DNA of 64,000 nucleotides from a bacterium (GTDB lineage: Bacteria; Myxococcota_A; Bradymonadia; Bradymonadales; Bradymonadaceae). Under the pieces are notes generated by a model. That model searched no databases and had not been told where the DNA came from. It saw only the letters and a list, made by a program, of their open reading frames with translations. The DNA is taken from NCBI GenBank assembly GCA_030427705.1, contig JAUIBR010000024.1:1-64000 (forward strand), in the 5' to 3' direction. The first letter of the stretch is position 1; the number at the start of each line of letters is the position of its first letter. Position numbers and translations under genes: made by a program. Of this stretch, positions 45,437 through 54,242 are shown piece after piece.

Positions 45437-48400
45437 ATGAACAGAAGCCGTTGGTTGGTTTTGGCGGGTGTTATTGCACTCACCCCGTTAGTTAGTTGCA
45501 TTGAGGACAACGCCGAGCCCGAGGGCCTCCGGCGGACGACCGAGAATTTCGGGCCGAAAATCGTATTCGATTTGGACGCGCGACCGTTCCCGGATGTCCC
45601 GTTCCCGAACGACCTGGCGACGCGAGTCGACCCAGATTCTCCAACGAATCGGCGCATCAACGTGTCGTTGCGCGGCGGTTCGGATCAAGAGGAGAAGGTA
45701 CGTGAGTTCGTCAATCGCATGACTGGATTCGGTGTATTCAGCCCAATCACAGTGCAGTTCGACGGTTTGCTCGACCTTGCTGACATCGCCGCTCGCCACC
45801 AAGAGAAAGTGCCGGATTTCACCAACGACGCAGTCTATCTGGTGAAAATCGACCCTAAATCGAAAGAGTTTGGACAGCTCGAATTGATCGATCTGGGCTT
45901 GGGTAACTTCCCCATTCTGCATGCAGAGCCTGACCGGTATTACGACAACGACCCGCGGCAGATGGGCACCAACCTTCTGTTTGAGTCGCATCTCGAAGAA
46001 GACGTGAACGGTAACGGTCTTCTGGACCCGATGGAGGACACCGACGACGACCATGTTTGGGACAAGCCGAACTTGCTGGACCAAGATGGTGACCCGGTGG
46101 ATTCCGGCAACGTCTTGTCCTGGTACGAACGCGAGACGAACACGCTCATCATGCGGCCTGTCCACGTTTTGGAGCCGAAGACGAAGTACGCAGTTGTGCT
46201 GACCCGCGCCTTGAAAGGCGACAACGGCGCGATGATCGACAGCCCGTTTGAGTGGATCAATCACACGCGCCAAACCGAAGATTTGGCGCCGCTGCGCACG
46301 ATTCTGCCCCAAGTGTTGCCAACGCGATTCGACAGTTCCCTGGAGAGTGTCCGATTCGCATGGTCGTTTACGACTCAAGACCCGGCTGATGACCTCAAAG
46401 CCATTCGCGCTGGTCTCTATGGACATGGCACGCTCAAGCGTTTGTCGAACGAGTATCCGGCACAGCTAGCGCTGGTTCACAACGGTGTCGGACCGGATGC
46501 TGAGAAGCCACGCGTCTTCAATATCGAGCCGCTCTTGGACTTCCTGCTTCCCGTACTTCCAGAGTTTTTCGGTGTAGCCGCGACAAGCGTCGATGTGCTT
46601 GAGAAGAACTTGCGGAACATCGACTACATCGTGTCCGGGAGTTTTGAGTCTCCCTACTTCTTGGCTGACAAAGATGGTTTGGCAGAGACCGATAACTTTG
46701 GTCCAGACCGCATTCAGGCTGACGACAACGAAGTCTTCGACCTCGATCCATACACGGGCGAGGCCTACTACAAGCCAAACGAAGTCACATTCATGTGCAC
46801 GGTCCCTAAGGAGGCCGAAAATCGAAAGCCGCCCTTCCCAACCGTCATGTATAGCCACGCGATCAACTCCACTCGCCTGGAAATCCTTCTGTTTGGCGGG
46901 GCATTTGCGAAGTTTGGTTTCGCCGTTTGCGCCATCGACGCGGTGGGTCACGGCGTGGTCATTCCGGCTGAATACGACGACCTTATCACGACGGCGACCG
47001 ACGCTCTGGGCGTTCCATACTTCCCACAAGTCATCGGACATCACCGTGCGAGGGACCTAAACAACGATGGGCTCGCTGAGTCGGGAGGCATGTTCTTCAC
47101 CGCGGATATCCTGCATACACGGGACAACTTCCGTCAGACCGCGGTCGACCAATTCCAGTTCATCCGCATCATGCGTAGCTGGGACGGGGAGCGAGTTTGG
47201 CCAACGTCCATCGACGAGGACAATAATTGGGTGAAGGCGCATCGAGAAATCGTGGCTCCATGGGACCAGGATGGCGATGGAGAGCCCGATCTCGCGGGCG
47301 ACTTCAATGGCGATGGCATCATCGACTTTGGCGGAAACCAAGCATTTGTCGGCATGGGGACGTCGTTGGGTGGGATTCAAACCGGATTGATTTCGGGTAT
47401 TGAGCCAACGATCAAAGCTGCGGTTTCGAACGCTGGCGGCGGCGGAATGACGGACATCTCATCGCGGACCACGATTCGTAACGCGCGTGACGGTGTCACC
47501 CTGCGAATGATTGGACCGTTGGTTCACGGCACCCGATTTGAAGACGCTGAAGGCAATCAGAAGATGCGCCTCTACTTCACGATTCCAACCGCAGACCGTA
47601 GCACGGACGTCGAGATCGCCGTGCTCGATGGCATCGAAGACGGCGACCGGTTCGAACTTATCAACCCTAACCGCGATGTACGTTCGGCCGTGCCGGAGGA
47701 CGAAAAACGCTCCAACTCGTATGTGCGCGACGGACGTGTGCGTGTCGCAATTGCTGCAGATGCAGACTTCGCCACGGCACGACTCGCCAAGCTAGGATTC
47801 GATGCAAAGGTCAGCCTTACCGACGACATCATGCCCTGCAAAGAGCGCTCTCGATGTGACGAAGCGTGCCCTGGCGGAAGCTGGACGTGTGACGCGGACA
47901 ATCTGTGCATCCCGCGCGATGAGTGCATTCAATCGTTCGACCCAGACACCTACGATGGTGAGTTGGCCGATGAGCTGAACAAGCGCGTGGTGACCGACCC
48001 TCGCGAGTTTGGTGACCCTCTGATCCTCAATATCTATGGCGCGGACGGCGAACTTAAACAGACCGTCGACTCGTTCCAAGTTCACGGCATCTACGAGAAC
48101 GTCTTGTATCCTGCTGGCGCGCCGCTTGCGGCTTTGGCACAGGGGCTGGGACTGAAGCGTCAGACACCAGATTTCCGACGTTTCATTGGCATCGCACAGA
48201 CATTGATTGAGGGTGCGGATCCATCCGTATATGCGGCCCGCTACTTCAACGATCCCATCGAGTACCCATACGAGGAGGAGCCGTTCAACATCAACGGAAC
48301 GAACTTCTTCATGGCAGGTACGGTGGGCGACCAAACGGTGCCGATTAGTGGTGGAATCGCAAACGCACGGACGGCGGGCATCGTTGATACGTTCAATATC

Positions 48401-48883
48401 GACCCTCGCTACGATAAGACGGAAAACCAGTACTTGATCGACACGTACGTCTACGAAGGCATCCACTGGCTGGACCGATTCCCAGACCAGCCAGGAACGT
48501 TGTTTGATGCAGACGATTTGGACAACGGTCTGTTCCGATTGGGTAACGACCCTGACAATCCGGACCCGAATCCAGACGCGGTCCGCCCGGTCCGGGCAAG
48601 CATCGAGACTGAATATGGCGTCAGCGTGTTGCGCTTGCCATATCTGAAGACGAGCGGTGAACACACCTTCAATGCGCCGCTGGAAGATATCGGATTCGAC
48701 ACCGTCACGTTCATGACCAATCAGACCGGCTGGTGGTTGATTAGTCGCGGCTTCGAAATCTCCGATGACCCATGTTTCGAAGACCCACTTCTCGAATCCT
48801 GCGATTTCTACGATTTCGACACGTTCACGTGGCCAGACCGCTTCAGTTGTGAAACGGGTGGATGTCGACAGACCTATCGTTGA
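45437..48883 (+). CDS. Giant lipase/hydrolase-like lipoprotein
   Basis: A 1148-residue lipoprotein with lipobox 'LVSC' (Cys21). The N-terminal region (~30-330) has the 'virulence factor lipase N-terminal' look: 'IVFDLDARPFPDVPFPNDLA', 'ERETNTLIMRPVHVLEPKTK'. An acidic calcium-loop-like stretch lies at ~190-215 ('DVNGNGLLDPMEDTDDD') and another at ~612-630 ('DQDGDGEPDLAGDFNGDG'). The alpha/beta-hydrolase core (~440-700) has 'PFPTVMYSHAINSTR', 'GFAVCAIDAVGHGV' and nucleophile elbow 'GMGTSLGGIQ' (Ser near residue 641). A cysteine-rich stretch (~797-830) and a C-terminal part with 'GEHTFNAP' (possible catalytic His) follow. Surface-exposed esterase is inferred; the substrate is unknown. Confidence 0.75.
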   Translation: MNRSRWLVLAGVIALTPLVSCIEDNAEPEGLRRTTENFGPKIVFDLDARPFPDVPFPNDLATRVDPDSPTNRRINVSLRGGSDQEEKVREFVNRMTGFGVFSPITVQFDGLLDLADIAARHQEKVPDFTNDAVYLVKIDPKSKEFGQLELIDLGLGNFPILHAEPDRYYDNDPRQMGTNLLFESHLEEDVNGNGLLDPMEDTDDDHVWDKPNLLDQDGDPVDSGNVLSWYERETNTLIMRPVHVLEPKTKYAVVLTRALKGDNGAMIDSPFEWINHTRQTEDLAPLRTILPQVLPTRFDSSLESVRFAWSFTTQDPADDLKAIRAGLYGHGTLKRLSNEYPAQLALVHNGVGPDAEKPRVFNIEPLLDFLLPVLPEFFGVAATSVDVLEKNLRNIDYIVSGSFESPYFLADKDGLAETDNFGPDRIQADDNEVFDLDPYTGEAYYKPNEVTFMCTVPKEAENRKPPFPTVMYSHAINSTRLEILLFGGAFAKFGFAVCAIDAVGHGVVIPAEYDDLITTATDALGVPYFPQVIGHHRARDLNNDGLAESGGMFFTADILHTRDNFRQTAVDQFQFIRIMRSWDGERVWPTSIDEDNNWVKAHREIVAPWDQDGDGEPDLAGDFNGDGIIDFGGNQAFVGMGTSLGGIQTGLISGIEPTIKAAVSNAGGGGMTDISSRTTIRNARDGVTLRMIGPLVHGTRFEDAEGNQKMRLYFTIPTADRSTDVEIAVLDGIEDGDRFELINPNRDVRSAVPEDEKRSNSYVRDGRVRVAIAADADFATARLAKLGFDAKVSLTDDIMPCKERSRCDEACPGGSWTCDADNLCIPRDECIQSFDPDTYDGELADELNKRVVTDPREFGDPLILNIYGADGELKQTVDSFQVHGIYENVLYPAGAPLAALAQGLGLKRQTPDFRRFIGIAQTLIEGADPSVYAARYFNDPIEYPYEEEPFNINGTNFFMAGTVGDQTVPISGGIANARTAGIVDTFNIDPRYDKTENQYLIDTYVYEGIHWLDRFPDQPGTLFDADDLDNGLFRLGNDPDNPDPNPDAVRPVRASIETEYGVSVLRLPYLKTSGEHTFNAPLEDIGFDTVTFMTNQTGWWLISRGFEISDDPCFEDPLLESCDFYDFDTFTWPDRFSCETGGCRQTYR

Positions 48884-48935
48884 CGCTGTCCATCAAGCGC
48901 GCTAATGGCACGCTATCCGTTGTTTTGGAGTTCGT

Positions 48936-50375
48936 GTGCTCGTACATCCTGACTCAGTCGCGGTAAACCGCCGCGTTTTCTGCAATCGCACGCTTAACCT
49001 GCGTTCCATCAGCGTCATCGGCTATGACATGGACTACACACTGGTCCATTACAACGTCGAAGAATGGGAGGGTCGCGCTTACGCCCACATGAAGCAGCGT
49101 TTGCTCGAGATGGACTGGCCGGTCGCACCGTTGGAGTTCGACAAGACCTTGGTCGAACGCGGGCTCATCATCGATGTCGAGACAGGCAACGTCGTGAAGG
49201 CCAACCGCTTTGGTTACATCAAGATGGCCAAGCACGGCACGCAGACCCTTGAGTTCTCCAAACTCCGCAAGACCTACGCACGTACGGTCATCGACCTGTC
49301 TGAAGACCGTTGGGTCTTCCTGAACACGCTGTTCTCGATCTCGGAAGCATGCATGTACGCGCAGATGGTGGACTTGCTCGATGACGGCCAACTGCCAAAC
49401 GGAATCGGCTACCGCGAGCTCTACTCCACCATTCGAAACGCCTTGGACCAGGCGCATATCGAGGGTGAGCTAAAGCGCGAAATCATGAGCGACCCCGAGC
49501 GTTTTGTTGAGCTCGATGCGGACACACCGTTGACCCTGCTTGACCAGCGCAAAGCAGGCAAGAAGGTCATCCTCATCACGAACTCCGAGTGGGAATACAC
49601 CAAGTTCATGATGGAATATGCGTTCGACCCGTATCTACCCGGTGACATGAAGTGGCGCGACCTTTTCCATCTGGTTGTGGTTTCGGCGCGTAAACCGGCT
49701 TTCTTCATGAATCGTCCGCCAATTTTTCAGGTCGTCAACGACGACGGTTTATTGAAACCGAATGTTGGAAAACTGCAGATCGGTGGCACTTATCTTGGCG
49801 GGCATGCTCGCTTGGTCGAAGAGTGTTTTGGTGTGGACGGCGAGCGAATCCTGTACATCGGCGACCACATCTACGGCGACGTGAGCGTGTCGAAGTCAAT
49901 CTTGCGGTGGCGTACGGCGCTTGTCTTGCGCGAGATGGAACGCGAGATGGACACGATTGAACTCGACAAAGCGAACAGCCAGAAGATTCGGGACATGATG
50001 GCCCAGAAAGAAGCGCTTGAGCACGAGTTTAGCGAGCATCGGCTGGATCTGCTGCGCATCAAGAACGACTACGGCGAGCACACCGACGCAGACCCTGAGG
50101 TGTTGAAAAAGAAGATGGCGGACCTGCGAACCCAGCTGCAGCAGCTTGACGTGCAGATAGGCGCCCTGGTCTCCGAAGACGGCCGCACATCGAATCCGCA
50201 CTGGGGCCTACTGATGCGCGCAGGCAACGACAAGAGCCACCTTACGCGCCAGGTCGAACGGTATGCCGATGTGTACACCTCGCGTGTTTCGAACTTCCTC
50301 GGTTACACGCCGTTCATGTACTTCCGCTCTCCACGTGGCAGTCTGCCTCACGATCCGGGTTCGGCACGCGGATAG
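48936..50375 (+). CDS. HAD-superfamily 5'-nucleotidase (cN-II-like)
   Basis: A 479-residue cytosolic enzyme of the HAD-IG 5'-nucleotidase family. GTG 48936 has GGAG five bases upstream. Motif I is 'GYDMDYTLVHY' (catalytic DMD, near residue 31), motif II 'VILITNSEWEY', and motif IV region 'ERILYIGDHIYGDV'. The family dephosphorylates purine monophosphates. Residues ~325-415 form a coiled coil ('REMEREMDTIELDKANSQKI', 'LKKKMADLRTQLQQLDVQIG'), as seen in bacterial members. The C-terminus 'DVYTSRVSNFLGYTPFMYF' is also conserved. It is transcribed after the lipase-like gene with 52 nt between them. Confidence 0.9.
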   Translation: MLVHPDSVAVNRRVFCNRTLNLRSISVIGYDMDYTLVHYNVEEWEGRAYAHMKQRLLEMDWPVAPLEFDKTLVERGLIIDVETGNVVKANRFGYIKMAKHGTQTLEFSKLRKTYARTVIDLSEDRWVFLNTLFSISEACMYAQMVDLLDDGQLPNGIGYRELYSTIRNALDQAHIEGELKREIMSDPERFVELDADTPLTLLDQRKAGKKVILITNSEWEYTKFMMEYAFDPYLPGDMKWRDLFHLVVVSARKPAFFMNRPPIFQVVNDDGLLKPNVGKLQIGGTYLGGHARLVEECFGVDGERILYIGDHIYGDVSVSKSILRWRTALVLREMEREMDTIELDKANSQKIRDMMAQKEALEHEFSEHRLDLLRIKNDYGEHTDADPEVLKKKMADLRTQLQQLDVQIGALVSEDGRTSNPHWGLLMRAGNDKSHLTRQVERYADVYTSRVSNFLGYTPFMYFRSPRGSLPHDPGSARG

Positions 50376-50401
50376 GTGTCGTAGAATTTCGGTCCCATTT
50401 G

Positions 50402-50416
50402 GAGACGAAAAGTCTC
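50402..50416 (+). other. Small hairpin after 5'-nucleotidase gene
   Basis: GAGAC (50402-50406), loop GAAAA, GTCTC (50412-50416). It lies 27 nt past the stop. The stem is short and no T-run follows, so terminator function is doubtful. Confidence 0.3.
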
Positions 50417-50477
50417 TATACCCCCAGTATTTAGCGGTTGGTGCCTAGTCGGGCTTGGACGAATTCTGCGAGTTGAG

Positions 50478-50672
50478 CTACTCGCTAACTTCGCCGCCGG
50501 TGTTCATATCGATGATGATTACTCCGCGAGAAGGGCTTTCTTCGACTTCGGAATCGTCGTCGTGCTCTTCGCCCATCTCCGGCGCGTAAAGCGGAAGTTG
50601 AAGGGGCTCAGGCTCCCATTCGCGTTCGTTACGCCGTTGAAGTTCATCATAGATCAAATAATCGGGAATCAT
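50478..50672 (-). CDS. Small acidic protein, unknown
   Basis: A 64-residue ORF with a very good ribosome binding site (AAGAGGGG, spacing 4-6) before ATG 50672. It reads as a real protein: an amphipathic N-terminus 'MIPDYLIYDELQRRNEREWE', a Pro-rich centre 'PLQLPLYAPEM', an acidic run 'EEHDDDSEVEES' and a hydrophobic strand 'GVIIIDMNTG'. No family was recognised. It lies 105 nt downstream of the membrane-protein gene on the same strand, and two perfect hairpins occupy that gap. Confidence 0.6.
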   Translation of the reverse strand: MIPDYLIYDELQRRNEREWEPEPLQLPLYAPEMGEEHDDDSEVEESPSRGVIIIDMNTGGEVSE

Positions 50673-50694
50673 GATCCCCTCTTACTGCGACCAT

Positions 50695-50711
50695 GTCCTG
50701 CAATACAGGAC
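50695..50711 (-). promoter_or_regulatory. Hairpin in leader of small acidic protein gene
   Basis: GTCCTG (50695-50700), loop CAATA, CAGGAC (50706-50711); a perfect 6-bp inverted repeat 22 nt upstream of the ATG on the minus strand. Confidence 0.4.
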
Positions 50712-50729
50712 TCTTTCATTGTAGGAGGC

Positions 50730-50745
50730 TGGACTCGTAAGTCCA
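50730..50745 (-). other. Second hairpin between membrane-protein and small-protein genes
   Basis: TGGACT (50730-50735), loop CGTA, AGTCCA (50740-50745); a perfect 6-bp stem. No T-run follows on either strand, so it may be an mRNA processing or protective structure. Confidence 0.4.
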
Positions 50746-50776
50746 TTGAATTGGCACAACGCGAGAAATGTCGATT

Positions 50777-51964
50777 TTACTCTTCTTCCGCATGATCAGT
50801 GGGTTTCCGCAGAAGCCCTGAAAGATCAAACGGTTGCGGAAGTTCTTTCGGAAGCCGGGATGTAGGTGCCTGTGCGGCCACTTCGGGCGCTGGTGGAGGA
50901 TCTTCGCCGCCTTCCGCGGTCCACTTCATGATCTCTTTGACGTCCACGACGTTGTTGTAATCTTCCGGGAGCAGCTCTTCGAGACTCGGTGGCGTTTCGT
51001 CTTGTTCCACCAAGCGAGCTGAGAACGTGAAATCCTTGATATCTTCAGTGAGCCCCCGGGCGACCGAGTAGAAGGCAAACATCATCACTTGGAAGATCAG
51101 CACAAATGCCGCCGTTCCGACGACCAGGATTGCCTCACCAGCCAGACGAATCAACGAACCAATGGGTGCGAGCTCGGGAATCTCGATCGTCACGTTCTGC
51201 ACCATTACCGCGCACCAGTAGACGAAGAGCGGCACCAGTAGAATGGACAGCGCGAGAATAAAGAGCCGGTAGAGCTGAATGGGATACCGCAGCGCGACCT
51301 CAAACGACTTCTGCAGTGCTTGACCAAACGAGTTGCGCCCCGTGAACCAAGCAGCTGCGGTCAAAAGCGTCGCCAGACGTATCAATATCGTAAACGTCGC
51401 GGTGAAGGTCAGCACGACAGCCCAGATTAACGCGGGCAGAACAACCTCGCTGCCACTCGAGCGTTCAATTGAACGCGTCACCCAGGTCGTCCCCATAATG
51501 GTCGTTGCCCAAATCCCAACCAAACAAGCGTCCATGAAGAACGTGTACAATCGCTGTATAGCCGCCCTACCCCAGCTCCTGGAAAAACGCTGAAAAGCTC
51601 GCAGAGGTTCCAGTTTTGTCGGCTGCTGACCGAGCTGCTCCCCCAGGTAGTCAAACACGACGGCCCAGACTCCCGATTGAATGGCAAAACCCAGTAGCCA
51701 CGAGAAGTACAAGACGCCGGCGACGCTCAGAAACACTGCGGGGTTGGACGCCAATCGAACGACTGGCTCCATGAAACCGGCACCATAGGTCTGAATGCTG
51801 CGGGCAAGAACGACTGCCGCAAAAACTACGAGCGAAAGGAAGACCAGAAAACGCAAAACGCCCTGCGCGACGTCGACAAATGCTTTCAAGATGAGCAGTG
51901 CGGGCCTTTCGCGGATCGTCACTAAAGCGATGGTCAGGTAGCTTTTGGGGTCAAACGATTCCAA
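50777..51964 (-). CDS. Polytopic membrane protein, unknown function
   Basis: A 395-residue protein with about six transmembrane helices: ~33-55, ~75-100, ~150-170, ~178-205, ~228-255 and ~275-300. The remaining C-terminal ~95 residues are cytoplasmic-like, acidic then Pro-rich. The layout resembles the broad DUF/glycerophosphoryl diester phosphodiesterase membrane-domain type proteins, but no signature was recognised. TTG 51964 is the start, with GGA five bases upstream. It is divergent from the SDR gene 73 nt away, so both promoters share that gap. Confidence 0.65.
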   Translation of the reverse strand: MESFDPKSYLTIALVTIRERPALLILKAFVDVAQGVLRFLVFLSLVVFAAVVLARSIQTYGAGFMEPVVRLASNPAVFLSVAGVLYFSWLLGFAIQSGVWAVVFDYLGEQLGQQPTKLEPLRAFQRFSRSWGRAAIQRLYTFFMDACLVGIWATTIMGTTWVTRSIERSSGSEVVLPALIWAVVLTFTATFTILIRLATLLTAAAWFTGRNSFGQALQKSFEVALRYPIQLYRLFILALSILLVPLFVYWCAVMVQNVTIEIPELAPIGSLIRLAGEAILVVGTAAFVLIFQVMMFAFYSVARGLTEDIKDFTFSARLVEQDETPPSLEELLPEDYNNVVDVKEIMKWTAEGGEDPPPAPEVAAQAPTSRLPKELPQPFDLSGLLRKPTDHAEEE

Positions 51965-52037
51965 GGATGTCCATTGACGGCGAGTGGCATTTTGTCACAT
52001 TAAGCCGTGAACCCCATCAAATGCGAGCACACTCGGA

Positions 52038-52856
52038 ATGTCAAAGCGATTTCAGAACAAGGTGGTTTGGATCACGGGCGGTGGAAGCGGCATTGGCCTT
52101 GAGATGGCAAAGGAGTTTGACCGCCAAGGCGCTCGCGTTGCTGTCAGCGGCCGACGAAAAGCCAAACTCGACGAAGCCGTTGGTCAACTCTCCGACGGTT
52201 TGGCTGTTGTCTGTGACGTAACCGATGAAGCTGCGGTTGAAACCGCTGTCGCCGAAGTCGTTGACCACTTTGGACAGCTCGATGTCGTGGTCGCCAACGC
52301 AGGGTTTGGCGTCTCGGGCCGCGTGGAAGACCTTTCCGCTGAGGACTGGCGGCGCCAGCTAGACACGAACGTTGTTGGCGCGGCCATCACCGCGAAGCAC
52401 TCGTTGCCCCACCTCAAAGCAACCAAGGGCCGACTTGCCCTCGTAGGCTCCGTGGCGGGTGTCATCGCGTCACCGAATGTCGGCGCCTACCATGCCAGCA
52501 AATATGCGGTCCGCGCTCTGGGCCAAGTGCTATCGATGGAACTGCACGGCACGGGTGTTTCCTGCACCCTGATTCAACCTGGTTTCGTGAAGAGCGAAAT
52601 CGCGCAAGTGGACAATAATGGCGAGTTTCAGCCCGAATGGGAGGACCGCCGGCCACAAGCGCTCATGTGGGAAACCGACAGAGCCGCACGTGTCATTGTG
52701 AAGGCGATCTTCAAACGCAAACGCGAGTTTACTTTCACCGGGCACGGTAAATTCGTGGGCTTTCTGGGCATGCACGCCCCTAGCCTCGTTCATTTCCTAG
52801 TTACCCGCTTCGTACCTAGCCAATCTGACCCGCCTGCGTTAGGAAAAGAGAACTAG
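52038..52856 (+). CDS. Short-chain dehydrogenase/reductase
   Basis: A classical SDR of 272 residues. The cofactor motif is 'WITGGGSGIGLEMAKEF' (TGxxxGIG). Arg-Arg after 'AVSGRR' favours NADPH. 'NAG' is in 'VVVANAGFG'. The catalytic set is Asn ('LDTNVVGA'), Ser ('ALVGSVAG'), Tyr and Lys ('YHASK'), and 'IQPGFVKSEI' follows. A C-terminal extension (~225-272, 'GKFVGFLGMHAPSLVHFLVT') is hydrophobic and may associate with membrane, as in lipid-active SDRs. The substrate is unknown. The next gene starts two bases after the stop. Confidence 0.92.
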   Translation: MSKRFQNKVVWITGGGSGIGLEMAKEFDRQGARVAVSGRRKAKLDEAVGQLSDGLAVVCDVTDEAAVETAVAEVVDHFGQLDVVVANAGFGVSGRVEDLSAEDWRRQLDTNVVGAAITAKHSLPHLKATKGRLALVGSVAGVIASPNVGAYHASKYAVRALGQVLSMELHGTGVSCTLIQPGFVKSEIAQVDNNGEFQPEWEDRRPQALMWETDRAARVIVKAIFKRKREFTFTGHGKFVGFLGMHAPSLVHFLVTRFVPSQSDPPALGKEN

Positions 52857-52858
52857 GA

Positions 52859-54148
52859 GTGACCGTGCTTTCCGATCTAAACGAAACGCTAAAAGACGAG
52901 CTAGGACTCACGCCCGAATCCACCGTGGGACCTGGCGATAGGCCTGGCGAATGGCACGCTATGGCGGCCCATTTTGGTGCGCGCGGATTCGTGCGCATCC
53001 TGCTTCGCGAGCATGACGGTCTTCATGCGTGGGTTGAGCTCGCTTCCTCAAGTTTTGACCGAGCCGACTTGGACGTATTGCAGGGGTCACTTTCCGCAGC
53101 GATTGGCGGTGAGCTGAAGTTCGAACAACACGCAGATGCGTGGCACGCCTCGTACGACATCCCCAATGAACGTGACGCCCAGATTCTTTTGTTCGCGCAA
53201 CTTCTGAAGATCGCCGACGTGCTTTCTAAGGTGGAAGATGGCCAAACGCCGTCTGCCGCGATTCAAGAGGTGGTTGGGGCTGAACCCCAGTCGGAAGATA
53301 GCGCACCCGCGCCATTTGAAGCCATCGGTGATGATGAACCTGACGCTCCACAGGCCCCCACCAAAAGTGCCTTCGAGCAGATTGGTGATGGTTCGAGCAG
53401 TGCGGAGACTCGCTTCGAGATCACACGGGATGGGGACGCCATTGTGGCGCAATTCTGGACCGAAGGGTTGGACGAAGCATCCACGGCAGATGGTCTCTTT
53501 GCGGCTCTGCGCAGGAATATCCGTGGGCGCTTTGATGCCCAGATCGAACGGCTTGACTCCCCTAACTCGGTTAAGATGCGGCTCACACCGGACGAACTGA
53601 TGGGGAAGGCACCGTCTCTGAACACCTTGGAACAACAAGTCGGTGAGTATCTTGAGAACGTGGTGTCGATCGCGACCACGACGGGAATTGACCCACTTGT
53701 CTACCTAGGCGTCCGAGATTCGTTGAAGATTAAGCCGCGACGCCCGGTTGAAGAGGAACCTGACCGGGATGAGGCTCCCCCATCGGTCCTTGTCGAAGAC
53801 GACGACGACGACGGCGAAGCCGTGTTTTTCAGCAGTGAACCTGCCGAAGATGACAACCGCCTCGAAGCCGGAAGATACGACGACCCACGGCTCAAGATGG
53901 TCGATTCGGATGCCGGATTGGTTGACGTTGTGCTTCGTCACCCAGGGTATTCTGATCGACGTGTTGGCCAGGTGCTCACCATTCTGCTTTCTATCGAATA
54001 CCATGAAGCGCTCACGTTAATGAACGCCGCGCCATGCGTAATCGCAGTCGCCGTAGCCGCATCTCGTGCGGCTTCCATCAAATCGGTGGTTGAGGGTGCG
54101 GGCGGTAAGATTCTGCTGACCGACCCCGGGCATTTCAGCCCGCTGTAG
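52859..54148 (+). CDS. Acidic protein with bL12-like C-terminal domain
   Basis: A 429-residue protein of unknown function. GTG 52859 is used; GTG 52865 has AGGAG five bases upstream and is equally likely. Residues ~1-130 and ~175-300 are two alpha/beta parts that look alike in layout ('GFVRILLREHDGLHAWVELA' and 'RFEITRDGDAIVAQFWTEG') and may be related, perhaps of the secretion-chaperone type. An acidic linker (~300-350) follows. Residues ~365-420 strongly resemble the bacterial ribosomal protein bL12 C-terminal domain: helix 'VGQVLTILLSIEYHEALTLM', then 'NAAPCVIAVAVAASRAASIK', then 'VVEGAGGKILL'. That domain binds translation GTPases in L12. The gene is coupled to the SDR. Confidence 0.6.
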   Translation: MTVLSDLNETLKDELGLTPESTVGPGDRPGEWHAMAAHFGARGFVRILLREHDGLHAWVELASSSFDRADLDVLQGSLSAAIGGELKFEQHADAWHASYDIPNERDAQILLFAQLLKIADVLSKVEDGQTPSAAIQEVVGAEPQSEDSAPAPFEAIGDDEPDAPQAPTKSAFEQIGDGSSSAETRFEITRDGDAIVAQFWTEGLDEASTADGLFAALRRNIRGRFDAQIERLDSPNSVKMRLTPDELMGKAPSLNTLEQQVGEYLENVVSIATTTGIDPLVYLGVRDSLKIKPRRPVEEEPDRDEAPPSVLVEDDDDDGEAVFFSSEPAEDDNRLEAGRYDDPRLKMVDSDAGLVDVVLRHPGYSDRRVGQVLTILLSIEYHEALTLMNAAPCVIAVAVAASRAASIKSVVEGAGGKILLTDPGHFSPL

Positions 54149-54242
54149 ACTACATTGTCCTACATTCTTGAATTCTTGGATTCCATTCGGTAGGAATCCC
54201 GGTCCCAAAAACACCCAGCGCCAGTTGGCGCACCGAGAAGAA

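Noticed and set aside
45488-46426. A 312-codon minus-strand open frame opposite the lipase-like gene
   Set aside because: Antisense to a gene with clear lipobox and hydrolase signatures, with no ribosome binding site or family pattern of its own.
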